Below, in pieces: positions 1 through 8,428 of a stretch of 64,000 nucleotides of DNA. Numbering within the stretch: position 1 is the stretch's first letter; each line of letters starts with the position of its first letter. The translations under genes were made by a program, and so were the position numbers. A model generated the notes under the pieces. The model searched no databases and was not told the DNA's origin. It saw nothing but the letters and a program-made list of their open reading frames with translations. This stretch comes from Actinomadura sp. J1-007 (GTDB lineage: Bacteria > Actinomycetota > Actinomycetes > Streptosporangiales > Streptosporangiaceae). The stretch covers positions 6,510,001 to 6,574,000 of the forward strand of contig NZ_WING01000001.1 of assembly GCF_009793335.1 (NCBI RefSeq). Direction: 5' to 3'.

Positions 1-1112
1 GTGGTTGCGCGTCTGCTGGGGGCGGCCTGCCGTGCCATGTACAGGGTCTTCAGCGCCCTGGCGCGGTCACCGTGGTAGAGCCAGCCGCGGGCGAGGTCGA
101 TGTAGTAGTGACCGAGCCGGACCGGCGCGACGGTCGCCGGCAGGTTGATGCGGCTCGCCCTGCGCACGGCTTCGGTGCCCTCGTACATCTCGACCGCGAC
201 CGCCACCTCGTGGATCGCGACGTTCGAGGGGCCGAACTCAAGGCCGTAGTGGTTGGCGTCCTCGCCGAGCAGCCGAGCCGCCTCCCTGGCCTCGTCGATG
301 TGCGCCCACGCCGCACCGGCGTTCGGCATCCGCGCCGAGAAGATCGCCGAGCGCAGGTGCGCGGCGCCGTAGACGCTGAGGGTCGGGCCGTCCATGCGGC
401 TGACGTCCTCGCCGATGTCTTGCCGAACGCGGTCCAGGAGCGTGGCTCCCTTGTCGTAGGAGGCACTGGCGAGGAAGAGCGTTGAGCGCTGCCACCGCGT
501 CCGTGCCACGCGCAGGGGATCCCCCGACTCGCGCGCGGCCCGTTCGACCCGTTCCATGGCCAGGCTGCGCAGGTCGAAGTAGCCGAGCGCGTACGCGATC
601 GCGGTCACGCCTGTGTACGCCTCCGACAGGAGCCCGTACAGCGGCGCGGCGTCGGCGGCGGGTGCGGTGTGCGCGGCGACGTTCAGTTCCTCCAGGAGGG
701 CTGGGAGCATCTCGCCGAGGCGCCCGTAGTGGGCGTCCCTGCCGAGCTTGGATGCCCGCTTCACCTCACGTTGCAAGGCGTCGAACGGCCGAGGCTCCAC
801 GTCCTCGTCGGGCAGGTCCCACGCCAGCAGCGTGCGGCGCAGTTCGGGAACCGCGGAGCGCATGAGGTCTTCGCGTGGCTTCTCGGTTCGGTAGGGCTGT
901 CCGGTCAGTTCGGCTGTCTCGACGCGTAGAGCACGGCCGGCGGCGGCGATGAGGGCTTGCGAGGCCGGCTTGTGGCCGCGTTCCACCTGTGCGATGAGGC
1001 TTTTGGAGCAGTGCGCTCTGTCGGCGAGTTGCTGCTGGGTGAGTCCGCGGAGCTTGCGTGCCCTGGCGATACGGCGCCCGATCGCGTCGGGATCGGTGTT
1101 GCGTTCGCTCAT
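1..1112 (-). CDS. XRE-family transcriptional regulator (3' end outside window)
   Basis: Read on the minus strand from ATG at 1112, the product begins MSERNTDPDAIGRRIARARK and continues with an HTH_3 Cro/C1 DNA-binding domain (about residues 10-65, with LTQQQLADRAHCSKSLIAQVERG). A long helical region with no recognisable enzyme motif follows. This matches the common actinomycete family of XRE regulators of about 400 aa with a TPR-like sensor half. The reading frame leaves the window at base 1. Near the edge the frame gives ARQAAPSRRATT; adding one base to the G run at 18-22 would give ARQAAPQQTRN, the form I expect for the family, so a missing base is likely there. The target genes are unknown. 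Assignment of the N-terminal half is firm; the sensor-domain label is inference. Confidence 0.85.
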   Translation of the reverse strand, partial: MSERNTDPDAIGRRIARARKLRGLTQQQLADRAHCSKSLIAQVERGHKPASQALIAAAGRALRVETAELTGQPYRTEKPREDLMRSAVPELRRTLLAWDLPDEDVEPRPFDALQREVKRASKLGRDAHYGRLGEMLPALLEELNVAAHTAPAADAAPLYGLLSEAYTGVTAIAYALGYFDLRSLAMERVERAARESGDPLRVARTRWQRSTLFLASASYDKGATLLDRVRQDIGEDVSRMDGPTLSVYGAAHLRSAIFSARMPNAGAAWAHIDEAREAARLLGEDANHYGLEFGPSNVAIHEVAVAVEMYEGTEAVRRASRINLPATVAPVRLGHYYIDLARGWLYHGDRARALKTLYMARQAAPSRRAT

Positions 1113-1256
1113 GAGGCCCCGCCCTCGTCGCGTGGAAGCGTCGCACCTCCCACCGTACGGGCGGGGTCTTGCGCATGTCAGGCGCTCGCGGACCCTGTAC
1201 GGGGCGATGGGGCGGGCCTGTGATCGGCTGCTCTCGGCCGTAGGTGCCGGACGGGG

Positions 1257-1285
1257 GAGCGGCCCCGGGGCGTCCGGGGCCGCTC
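1257..1285 (-). terminator. Hairpin terminator of the S15 peptidase gene
   Basis: A perfect 12-bp inverted repeat (arms 1257-1268 and 1274-1285, 5-nt loop) starts 16 nt downstream of the stop codon at 1301. There is no U-run, as is usual in high-GC actinomycetes. Confidence 0.7.
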
Positions 1286-1300
1286 CTGGTGCGTTCGGGG

Positions 1301-3268
1301 TCAGTACAGCTTGCGTTCCTGGCGGGGCAGGTTGGCCTCGGACGGGCCTCGCCACGGGGTTCTGGCCTGCGGGGCTAGGGTCGCGGCGTCGCCCGCGTCG
1401 GCGAGGGGGAGGGTGATCGAGCTGCGGTGCAGGTCGACCGTCACCTGGGCGCCGGTGGGCGTCTCGGTGGTGTAGTCGGCGTCCGTCCCGGCGAGGACGA
1501 GCGCGAGGCGGTGGCCCTTCTTCAGGACGTAGTCCTGGGCCAGGGTGTCCCAGCGGACGCCGTAGTACCTTCCGGCCTTCAGCGGGGTCGGGCGGCTGAG
1601 GGACGTGCGGTTCTGGGCGTCCAGCCAGCCGCGCGCGACGACGTTCACGTTCGAGGTGACCGTCTTCACGCGGGTCTGCTTGTAGCAGGCGTCGTCGGTC
1701 GGGGTGCTCTCACCGTGGCAGCTCTCGGTGGCGAGCGTCTGGATGCCGGAGCCCGCGCCCAGGTAGTCCACGCGGGTGTCCTCGCCGTAGTCGACGAGCA
1801 GTGCGGTCAGGTCGGACGTCGGCCGGTCGAGCTTGAGGCGCAGGTCCGCGCCGGGCGTGCCCGACAGGCGCGCGGAGCGGGGCAGCGGCCCGGTCGCGTA
1901 CGCCAGGCGGAACGGCTTGCCGGTCGTCGGGTCCGTGACCAGCTCCGCCTCGCGGTAGCCGGAGCCGCGGGGGCCGGGCGCGTCGGTGTACGAGGCCGTC
2001 GCGCCCTTCGCGGCGCGCCGCGTCCCGAGCGAGCCGTCCGCGTTCGGCCTGAGCTTGAGGGCGCGGGCGCCGGGCGCGGGCCAGGACCGCTGCCTGACCC
2101 ACTGGTCGGGGCCGACCTCGACGTCGGCGCGCGGCTCGCGCAGCGCGTCGTTGCGGACCTTCTGCAACTCGTGGTCGAACCACTGGTGCAGCGTCGCGAC
2201 CCAGTCCTCACGGCGGATGTCGAACGGGTCGACGTGCCCGCGCTGCGACAGCCACACCTTCCGCGTCACGCCCCGCTTGCCGAGGGCGTCCCACCACTCG
2301 GAGAAGTGGTCGGTCTTCACGTTCAGGTCGTTGACGCCGTGGTAGGCGAACACGCTGGCCCGGACGTTGCGGACGTCGGCGATCGCGCCGTGCCGGTAGT
2401 CGGCCGTCCGCCAGTACGCGTTGTAGTTGCCCGTCGCGTCGTCCTCGCCCTCGTCCAGCTCGGCGTTCACGGCGGCGCACTTGGCGGGAGGGTCGGTGTC
2501 GACGGTGTTCGCCAGGCCCGGCTGCTCGTCGGTCCAGTACTTCACGCCGTTCATCCGGCTGTAGTCGTACCAGCTGCTGATCGCGGAGATCGGGACGATC
2601 GTCTCCAGCCCCCGGACGCCCGTCGCGGCGACGCCGTTGGCGAGCGTCCCGTCGTACGACTTGCCGATCATGCCGGTGCGGCCGGTCGTCCAGGTCGCCT
2701 CCGCGGGCGAGCCGTCCGCCCGGTACGCCTTCGCGCGGCCGTTCAGCCAGTCCACGACCGCCTTGCCGCCGAGCACGTCGGACGGGCCGCCGCTGACCGG
2801 GCAGCCGTCCGAACGGGTCGTGCCGACCATGTCCACGGCGAGGAACGCGTACCCGCGCGGCACGAAGTAGTTGTCGTAGAACAGCGGGAACCTCACCGGG
2901 TTCCCGTCGGCGTCGTAGGTCTTGCGCTCGCTCTCGTTGCCGCGCCCGAGGTTGTCGTAGTACGGGCTCTCGTCCATGATCACCGGGACCTTGAGGCCGC
3001 GGTCGGACTCCCGCGGCCGGATGATGTCCACGTTGACCCGGTCCCGCTTGCCGTCGTGGTCGCTGTCCACGGAGGACTCGACGTAGACGTGCTCGCGGAT
3101 CGCGTCCTTGTAGGAGAAGACCGGCTGGGTCAGCCCGTCCTTCACCACGATCTTCGGGGCGGCCTGCGCGGCGGCGGCCGTGACCCCGCCCGCGCCTACG
3201 AGGGCCGCTCCGGTGAGCACGGCGACCGCCGCGCTCCGCCGGGTCCGTCTCAGGGATCGCCTGGGCAA
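1301..3268 (-). CDS. Secreted Xaa-Pro dipeptidyl-peptidase (CocE/NonD, family S15)
   Basis: A serine hydrolase of about 655 aa predicted to remove Xaa-Pro dipeptides outside the cell. I chose the TTG at 3268 because a GGAGG motif lies just upstream and it gives a proper Sec signal: basic MPRRSLRRTRR, a hydrophobic stretch, then AQAAP. The alpha/beta-hydrolase domain carries the S15 nucleophile motif GKSYDG (Ser about 204); a later segment with NVKTDHFSEWW and RGHVDPF holds the likely Asp and His. The C-terminal third has the character of the PepX jelly-roll domain (PF08530). A longer in-frame start near 3346 exists but would put extra residues before the signal peptide. It stands alone, with leuA upstream on the same strand behind a terminator. 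Confidence 0.85.
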   Translation of the reverse strand: MPRRSLRRTRRSAAVAVLTGAALVGAGGVTAAAAQAAPKIVVKDGLTQPVFSYKDAIREHVYVESSVDSDHDGKRDRVNVDIIRPRESDRGLKVPVIMDESPYYDNLGRGNESERKTYDADGNPVRFPLFYDNYFVPRGYAFLAVDMVGTTRSDGCPVSGGPSDVLGGKAVVDWLNGRAKAYRADGSPAEATWTTGRTGMIGKSYDGTLANGVAATGVRGLETIVPISAISSWYDYSRMNGVKYWTDEQPGLANTVDTDPPAKCAAVNAELDEGEDDATGNYNAYWRTADYRHGAIADVRNVRASVFAYHGVNDLNVKTDHFSEWWDALGKRGVTRKVWLSQRGHVDPFDIRREDWVATLHQWFDHELQKVRNDALREPRADVEVGPDQWVRQRSWPAPGARALKLRPNADGSLGTRRAAKGATASYTDAPGPRGSGYREAELVTDPTTGKPFRLAYATGPLPRSARLSGTPGADLRLKLDRPTSDLTALLVDYGEDTRVDYLGAGSGIQTLATESCHGESTPTDDACYKQTRVKTVTSNVNVVARGWLDAQNRTSLSRPTPLKAGRYYGVRWDTLAQDYVLKKGHRLALVLAGTDADYTTETPTGAQVTVDLHRSSITLPLADAGDAATLAPQARTPWRGPSEANLPRQERKLY

Positions 3269-3393
3269 CCCGCACCTCCGGGGGGTGAGGAAATGATCTC
3301 TACCGGCCCACAGACTCCTCGCCGGAACCCGCGCGGTAAAGAGCACCCCCGCAGTAACAAAGACCGTTTTTGGTCAGAACCCGCCGTTGCGTC

Positions 3394-3429
3394 CCCGCCC
3401 CCCGGCCCGCGCACGCGCCGGGGGGCGGG
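3394..3429 (-). terminator. Terminator hairpin downstream of leuA
   Basis: A perfect 13-bp inverted repeat (3394-3406 with 3417-3429, 10-nt loop) begins 11 nt after the leuA stop at 3440 and separates leuA from the peptidase gene. Confidence 0.75.
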
Positions 3430-3439
3430 AACGTCCCGG

Positions 3440-5271
3440 TCAGAGCGCCGCGGGACGGCGGGCGCGGTTGACCGCCGACAGCACGGCCCGGACCGACGCC
3501 GTCAGCAGCGAGGTGTCCTGGCCGGCGCCCCAGGCGGTCACGCCGTCGACGCGGCACTCGGCGTACGCGACGGCGGGGGAGTCCTGCCCCGGCGCGGTCG
3601 CGTGCTCGACGTACTGGAGGACCTCCACGCCGACGCCCGCCTTGGCCAGCGCGTCGGCGAGCGCGGCGAGCGGCCCGTTCCCGGTGCCCGCGTACTCCCG
3701 CCCGGCCCCGCCGGACGCGTCGGTCGCCGCGCCGGCTCCGTCCACGCGGACGACGCCGGTGAAGTCGTGGCGGCCGGGGCCGGTGTGCCCGGTCCGCCAC
3801 TCGGGCAGGGAGACCGGGCCGCCGTCGGCGCGGTCCAGGTACGTCGCCCGGAACAGCCCCCAGAGCTGCGCGGCCGTCACCTCCTCCCCGCTGTCGTCGG
3901 TGGCGCGCTGCACGACCTGCGAGAACTCGATCTGGAGGCGGCGCGGCAGCTCCAGGCCGTACCCGGTCCGCAGCAGGTACGCGATCCCGCCCTTGCCCGA
4001 CTGGCTGTTGACGCGGATGACCGCCTCGTAGTCGCGGCCCACGTCCTTCGGGTCGATCGGCAGGTACGGCACGTCCCACGGGGCCTGCCCGGGGTCGAGG
4101 CCGAGCCCGGCGGCGGCCTCGGCGTGGTGCGCCATGCCCTTGCCGATCGCGTCCTGGTGCGTGCCGGAGAACGCGGTGTGGACGAGGTCGCCGCCGTAGG
4201 GGTGGCGCTCGTGCACGGGGAGCCGGTTGCAGTGCTCGACCGTGCGGCGGATCTCGTCGATGTCGGAGAAGTCGATCATCGGGTCGACGCCCTGCGCGTG
4301 CAGGTTGAGGGCGAGCGTGACCAGGTCCACGTTGCCGGTGCGCTCGCCGTTGCCGAACAGGCAGCCCTCCACGCGCTGCGCCCCCGCGAGGACGGCCAGC
4401 TCCGCGCAGGCGACGCCGGTGCCCCGGTCGTTGTGCGGGTGCACCGACAGGATCACCGAGTCGCGCCGGGCCAGGTTGCGGTGCATGTACTCGATCTGGT
4501 CGGCGTACACGTTCGGCGTCGCGACCTCGACCGTCACCGGCAGGTTGTGGACCACCGGCCGGTCGGGGGAGGCGTCCCACAGCGCGGTCAGGCTGTCGCA
4601 CACCTCCAGCGCGTAGTCGGGCTCGGTCAGCATGAACGTCTCGGGCGAGAACTCGAACCGCACCTCGGGCCGCCCGTCCGCGAGCCGCGCCAGGTGCCCG
4701 GCCGCGTCGAGGATCAGCTTGTGCAGCTCGGGCCGGTCGTGGCCGAGCACCACCTCGCGCCACGTCGGCGCGGTCGGGGTGTAGAGGTGGACGACGGCGC
4801 CCGGCATCCCGTCGATGGACGCGAAGGTCCGTTCGATGAGGTCCCGGCGGGCGGGCGTGAACACCACGACCGTCACGTCCGCGGGACGGCGCCGGGCTCG
4901 GCGAGGTGCCGGACGAACTCGTAGTCGGCCCGGCTGGCCGACGGGTAGCCGACCTCGATCTCCTTGAAGCCCATCGCGACGAGCAGGTCGAACATCCGGT
5001 GCTTGCGGGCCGGGTCCATGGGCTCGGCGAGGGCCTGGTTGCCGTCGCGCAGGTCGACGGGCACCCACAGCGGGGCGCGCTCGATCCGGGCGGACGGCCA
5101 GGAGCGGTCGATCTCCGGCACCGGCACCCGTTCGAACACGGACCGGTAGCGGTGCGAGGGCATGGAGCTGGCGCGCTGCGGGTTCCAGGCGGGCGCGCCG
5201 GGCGGTACGGGCCCGGACGGCGTGCGCAGCGTCGGGAAGGCCGTACGGACGGGGGTCGGGGTGCTGCTCAC
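3440..5271 (-). CDS. leuA: 2-isopropylmalate synthase LeuA (apparent frameshift at 4883-4885)
   Basis: First committed enzyme of leucine synthesis: condenses 2-oxoisovalerate with acetyl-CoA. The GTG at 5271 follows a GAGGAG motif. The N-terminal part contains LWVPVDLRDGNQALAEPMDP with the metal/substrate motif of the DRE-TIM family, then GFKEIEVGYPSAS; the second part has SVHPHNDRGTGVA and GERTGNVDLVTLALNL, and ends with the regulatory domain. The frame breaks after EPGAVP: the first part stops at about 4873, while the continuation ADVTVVVFTPARRDLIERTF lies in the neighbouring frame. One extra base in the G run at 4883-4885 joins them into about 610 aa, the usual actinobacterial size. Other breaks of the same type in this window point to a sequence error. 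Expression is probably governed by the upstream leader peptide and hairpins. Confidence 0.93.
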
Positions 5272-5293
5272 GGCGGGTCGTTCTCCTCGTGGT

Positions 5294-5361
5294 CGCCGGT
5301 CTGACGACCGGCGTCACCGGACCCCGCGGCGGGGTGCCGGTCGGATCAGGCCCCGCCGCGG
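5294..5361 (-). promoter_or_regulatory. leuA attenuator hairpins
   Basis: Two nested inverted repeats lie between the leader peptide and leuA. One pairs 5351-5361 with 5324-5334 (11 bp perfect, 16-nt loop) and overlaps the end of the leader ORF. The other pairs 5306-5313 with 5294-5301 (8 bp perfect, 4-nt loop) directly before the leuA ribosome-binding site. This layout fits ribosome-mediated attenuation of leucine genes; which hairpin is terminator or antiterminator is inference. Confidence 0.6.
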
Positions 5362-5390
5362 CGGCCGAGGAGAAGCGCCCGCTGCGACAT
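5346..5390 (-). CDS. leuL: leuA leader peptide (LeuL)
   Basis: A 14-residue ORF, MSQRALLLGRRGGA, from ATG 5390 to TGA 5346, with three consecutive leucine codons (CTT CTC CTC). It lies about 75 nt upstream of leuA and runs into the first inverted repeat. Short leucine-rich leader peptides before leuA are known in actinobacteria; ribosome stalling on the Leu codons when leucyl-tRNA is scarce would favour leuA expression. Confidence 0.65.
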   Translation of the reverse strand: MSQRALLLGRRGGA

Positions 5391-5441
5391 GCCGGGTACC
5401 CTAACCACAACTCAGCTCCTCAGACAACCTGGGAGACCCGG

Positions 5442-6158
5442 ATGCCGCTCGGCCCGCTCCGCCCCACCCCCCTCGTCGAGCAGGCGGCCGACCGCCTGCG
5501 CGCCCAGATCGCGGACGGCTCGTGGCCCGTCGGCACGAGGCTGCCGGGGGAGACGACGCTCGCCGGACAGCTCGGGGTGGGCCGTTCGACGGTCCGCGAG
5601 GCGCTGCGCGCGCTCGCCGGGGCGGGGCTGCTCCGGGCCCGCCAGGGCGCGGGCGTGTTCGTGATCGCCACCGTGCCCGCCGCCCCCGCCGAGGACTGGG
5701 CGGCCAGGCTCCGCCGCGCCTCGGTCGCCGACGTCTACGAGATCCGCATGATGATCGAACTGCGCGCCGCCCGGCTCGCCGCCGAGCGCCGTACGGCCGA
5801 GGACGTCACCGCGCTCGACCGGGCCCTCCGCGCCCGCGACGAGGCCGCCGGAGCCGCCGCCGCGGGGAGCGGAGCCGCCGAGGCGTTCATCGACGCCGAC
5901 ATCGCGCTGCACACGGCCGTGGTGAACGCGGCGGGCAACCCGGTGCTGGCCGACCTGTACGCGGAGTTCGCGCCGGTGCTGCGGGAGGGCCTGCTCGACC
6001 TGACCCGCCTGGTGGACGTGCACGAGGAGGACGCCGAGCACGGGCGGGAGGCCCACGCCCGCCTGGTCGAGGCGATCCGGGAACGGGACCCGGAGGAGGC
6101 CGAGCGGGTGATGCACGAGGAGATGGCGCGGACGATGCGGTACGTCCGGCGCTCCTGA
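5442..6158 (+). CDS. GntR-family regulator, FCD (FadR) subfamily
   Basis: A repressor-type regulator of about 238 aa, starting at ATG 5442 behind GGGAGA. Residues about 10-75 form the GntR winged helix (VEQAADRLRAQIADGSWPVGTRLPGE ends in the usual LP-GE turn, then STVREALRALAGAGLL). Residues about 90-225 form the helical FCD ligand-binding domain, with YEIRMMIELRAARLAAER and a C-terminal His-containing helix (HARLVEAIRERDPEEA). FCD proteins bind small carboxylates, often through a metal. It is transcribed divergently from leuL/leuA with a short gap, so it could affect leuA, but no operator is evident and the ligand is unknown. Confidence 0.88.
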   Translation: MPLGPLRPTPLVEQAADRLRAQIADGSWPVGTRLPGETTLAGQLGVGRSTVREALRALAGAGLLRARQGAGVFVIATVPAAPAEDWAARLRRASVADVYEIRMMIELRAARLAAERRTAEDVTALDRALRARDEAAGAAAAGSGAAEAFIDADIALHTAVVNAAGNPVLADLYAEFAPVLREGLLDLTRLVDVHEEDAEHGREAHARLVEAIRERDPEEAERVMHEEMARTMRYVRRS

Positions 6159-6234
6159 GCGGCCCGCTTCCCGAGCGGCCCGCTTCCCGAGGGGCCCGTT
6201 TCGTACCGTTTCAGGGCATCCGTACCCTGGTGCC

Positions 6235-6753
6235 GTGGAGATCGTCCCCATGCTGCCCGAGCACGCCCCCGAGGTGCTCGCCATCTACCAGGCCGGAGTC
6301 GACGGGGGGAACGCGACGTTCGAGACGGCCGTGCCCGCGTGGGAGAGGTTCTCCGCGGGCAAGCTGCCCGAGCACCGGTTCGTGGCGCGCGACGCCGAGC
6401 GGGTGCTCGGCTGGGCCGCGCTGTCGCCGACGTCCGAACGCCCGGTGTACGCCGGGGTCGCCGAGGTCTCGATCTACATCGACCCGGCCGCGCAAGGTCG
6501 CGGGGCGGGCCGCGCGCTGCTCGGAGCGCTGATCGACTCCAGCGAGCGCGGCGGCCTGTGGACCCTCACGGCGGGCATCTTCCCCGAGAACGCGGCGAGC
6601 GTGCGGCTGCACGAGAGCGCCGGGTTCCGGTTCGTCGGCGTCCGCGAGCGGCTGGGCCGCCACGACTTCGGAGGCCGTTCGGTCTGGCGCGACGTCGCCC
6701 TCTACGAACGCCGCAGCCCCTCGATCGGCGGCCCCCCGACCCCGGACGGCTGA
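6235..6753 (+). CDS. GNAT N-acetyltransferase, phosphinothricin acetyltransferase-like
   Basis: A 172-aa single-domain GNAT protein starting at GTG 6235. It has the acetyl-CoA pyrophosphate loop in IDPAAQGRGAGRALL and the family segments NATFETAVPAWERF and NAASVRLHESAGFRFVGVRERLGRHDFGGRSVWRDVALYER, close to PAT/Bar and YncA-type enzymes. These acetylate the amino group of small amino-acid-like compounds; the substrate here is not known. It lies 76 bp downstream of the GntR gene, possibly co-transcribed. Confidence 0.85.
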   Translation: MEIVPMLPEHAPEVLAIYQAGVDGGNATFETAVPAWERFSAGKLPEHRFVARDAERVLGWAALSPTSERPVYAGVAEVSIYIDPAAQGRGAGRALLGALIDSSERGGLWTLTAGIFPENAASVRLHESAGFRFVGVRERLGRHDFGGRSVWRDVALYERRSPSIGGPPTPDG

Positions 6754-6826
6754 GACCGCTGTGCGGTGCCGGGCGTGGAGAACCCCCGCCGCGGGGCCGA
6801 GGGCGCGACGGGGGCGGTCACGGGGA

Positions 6827-8281
6827 TCAGATCTCGAACAGGCCGGCCTTCTCGCGCGTGTAGGCGAGCGTGGAGTCGTGGCCGTAGCCGCTGTCCTTGA
6901 CGCCCTCCAGCGGGAACATGACCTTGCGGAACGTGTTGACCCAGACGGTGCCGGTCTCCAGGTTGCGGAACATGCGCTGGGCGGTGCCGAGGTCGCGGGT
7001 CCAGACGCCCGCGGCCAGGCCGTACACCGAGTCGTTCGCGATCGCGAGCGCCTCCTCCTCGGTGTCGAACGGGATCACCACCGCGACCGGGCCGAAGATC
7101 TCCTCCTGGCAGACGCGCAGCGAGTTGTCGGTGGTCGCGAAGAGGGTGGGCTCGACCCAGTAGCCGTTCGCGAACCGCTCGTCGGACACGACCTCGGCGC
7201 CGTGCCGGCCGCCGAAGACCAGCTCGGCGCCCTCCTTCGCACCGATCTCCAGGTACGAGGTGACGCGCTCGTACTGGTCGCGCGAGACGATCGGGCCCAT
7301 CGTGGTCTCCAGCGACAGCGGGTCGCCGAGCCGCACGCCCGCCGCGATCTCCCTCATCCGGAAGATCATCTCGTCGTACACGGGGCGCTGGACGAGGATG
7401 CGCGAGCCGCCGTAGCAGATCTGGCCCGCGTTCGCCGTGAAGATCGCCTGGGTGGTGACGCCCGGCGCGGCCTTGTCCAGGTCGGCGTCCGCGAAGACGA
7501 TGTTGGGCGACTTGCCGCCGAGCTCCAGCGCCAGCGGCTTGAGCGAGTCGGCCGAGGCGCGGGTGATGATCCGCGCGGTGTCCACCGAGCCGGTCAGGCT
7601 GATCTTGTCGACGCCGCGGTGCCGGACGAGCGGGTCGCCGACCTCCTCGCCGAGCCCGGACACGATGTTCAGCACCCCGGGCGGCAGCACGTCGCGCAGC
7701 AGCTCGCCGACCCGCAGCGACGACACGGCCGCCTGCTCGGCGGGCTTGATGATCACGGTGTTACCCGCCGCGAGGGCGAAGGCGGCCTTGGCCGACAGCG
7801 TGGAGACGGGGGAGTTCCACGGGATGATCCCGAGCGTCACCCCGTACGGCTCGCGCCGGGTCACGCCGAGCGAGCCGGGCCCGAAGTCGACGCTGCGGCC
7901 CTCGACCGCCGAGGCGCAGTCGGCGGCGGCGTTGTTCCACAGGTACGTCATGCCGGGCAGGTCGCGCTTGGCGGTCTCGCTGATGATCCGGCCGTTGTCG
8001 CGGGTCTCCAACTCGGCCAGCTCCTGGGCGTGCTTCGCGAACACCCCCGCGACCTTCCGCAGGTAGTGCGCCCGGCCCGCGGCGGGCAGGCCCGACCACT
8101 TCGGGAACGCGGCGCGGGCCGCCGCGACGGCCGCCTCCGCGTCCTCGGCCGTGCCGCGCGGGATCCTCGCCCACACCTCCCCGGTGGCCGGATCGACCGA
8201 GTCGAGCGTGCCGCCGTCCGCGGCCGGCCGCGCCTCGCCGCCGATCAGGTTGGAGTACTCGTGCGGACCTGTCATCGCCAT
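6827..8281 (-). CDS. NAD(P)-dependent aldehyde dehydrogenase
   Basis: A complete 484-aa ALDH-superfamily enzyme that oxidises an aldehyde to the acid. Visible signatures are IIPWNSPV in the cofactor fold, the glutamate motif LELGGKSPN, the catalytic cysteine in NAGQICYGGSR (Cys about 289), and EEIFGPV near the end. ATG 8281 or the internal ATG two codons later could be the start. A perfect 22-bp palindrome of TetR-operator type lies 25 bp upstream, so repression and substrate-linked induction are likely. No TetR gene is adjacent. Confidence 0.92.
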   Translation of the reverse strand: MAMTGPHEYSNLIGGEARPAADGGTLDSVDPATGEVWARIPRGTAEDAEAAVAAARAAFPKWSGLPAAGRAHYLRKVAGVFAKHAQELAELETRDNGRIISETAKRDLPGMTYLWNNAAADCASAVEGRSVDFGPGSLGVTRREPYGVTLGIIPWNSPVSTLSAKAAFALAAGNTVIIKPAEQAAVSSLRVGELLRDVLPPGVLNIVSGLGEEVGDPLVRHRGVDKISLTGSVDTARIITRASADSLKPLALELGGKSPNIVFADADLDKAAPGVTTQAIFTANAGQICYGGSRILVQRPVYDEMIFRMREIAAGVRLGDPLSLETTMGPIVSRDQYERVTSYLEIGAKEGAELVFGGRHGAEVVSDERFANGYWVEPTLFATTDNSLRVCQEEIFGPVAVVIPFDTEEEALAIANDSVYGLAAGVWTRDLGTAQRMFRNLETGTVWVNTFRKVMFPLEGVKDSGYGHDSTLAYTREKAGLFEI

Positions 8282-8305
8282 CCCTTCCCGGTGCCCCTCG
8301 TACGG

Positions 8306-8327
8306 TGACCAAGCGTACGCTTGGTCA
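8306..8327. promoter_or_regulatory. Perfect 22-bp palindrome, probable TetR-family operator
   Basis: Positions 8306-8327 read identically on both strands, centred on AAGCGTACGCTT with flanking TGACC/GGTCA. It lies just upstream of the aldehyde dehydrogenase start on the minus strand. The size and symmetry are those of a TetR-family dimer-pair site. Confidence 0.75.
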
Positions 8328-8374
8328 ACCCCCGGGCGGAAGGCCGGGCCCCGGCATTGCGGCGCGCCCCGCTA

Positions 8375-8415
8375 TTCCCTACTATCTCGACCTACTTAAC
8401 CAAATTAGTAGGGAA
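8375..8415. promoter_or_regulatory. Inverted repeat upstream of the sulfatase gene
   Basis: Two perfect 10-bp arms, TTCCCTACTA at 8375-8384 and TAGTAGGGAA at 8406-8415, are separated by 21 bp of unusually AT-rich sequence that contains another CCTACT. The second arm ends 13 bp before the GTG start of the sulfatase. This looks like an operator or promoter element. Confidence 0.55.
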
Positions 8416-8428
8416 AGTGGGTCGTACC

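Noticed and set aside
1427..4924. 1165-aa open frame on the plus strand across the peptidase and leuA genes
   Set aside because: It is antisense to two well-recognised enzymes and its Arg/Gly/Val-rich composition is the usual shadow of high-GC genes.
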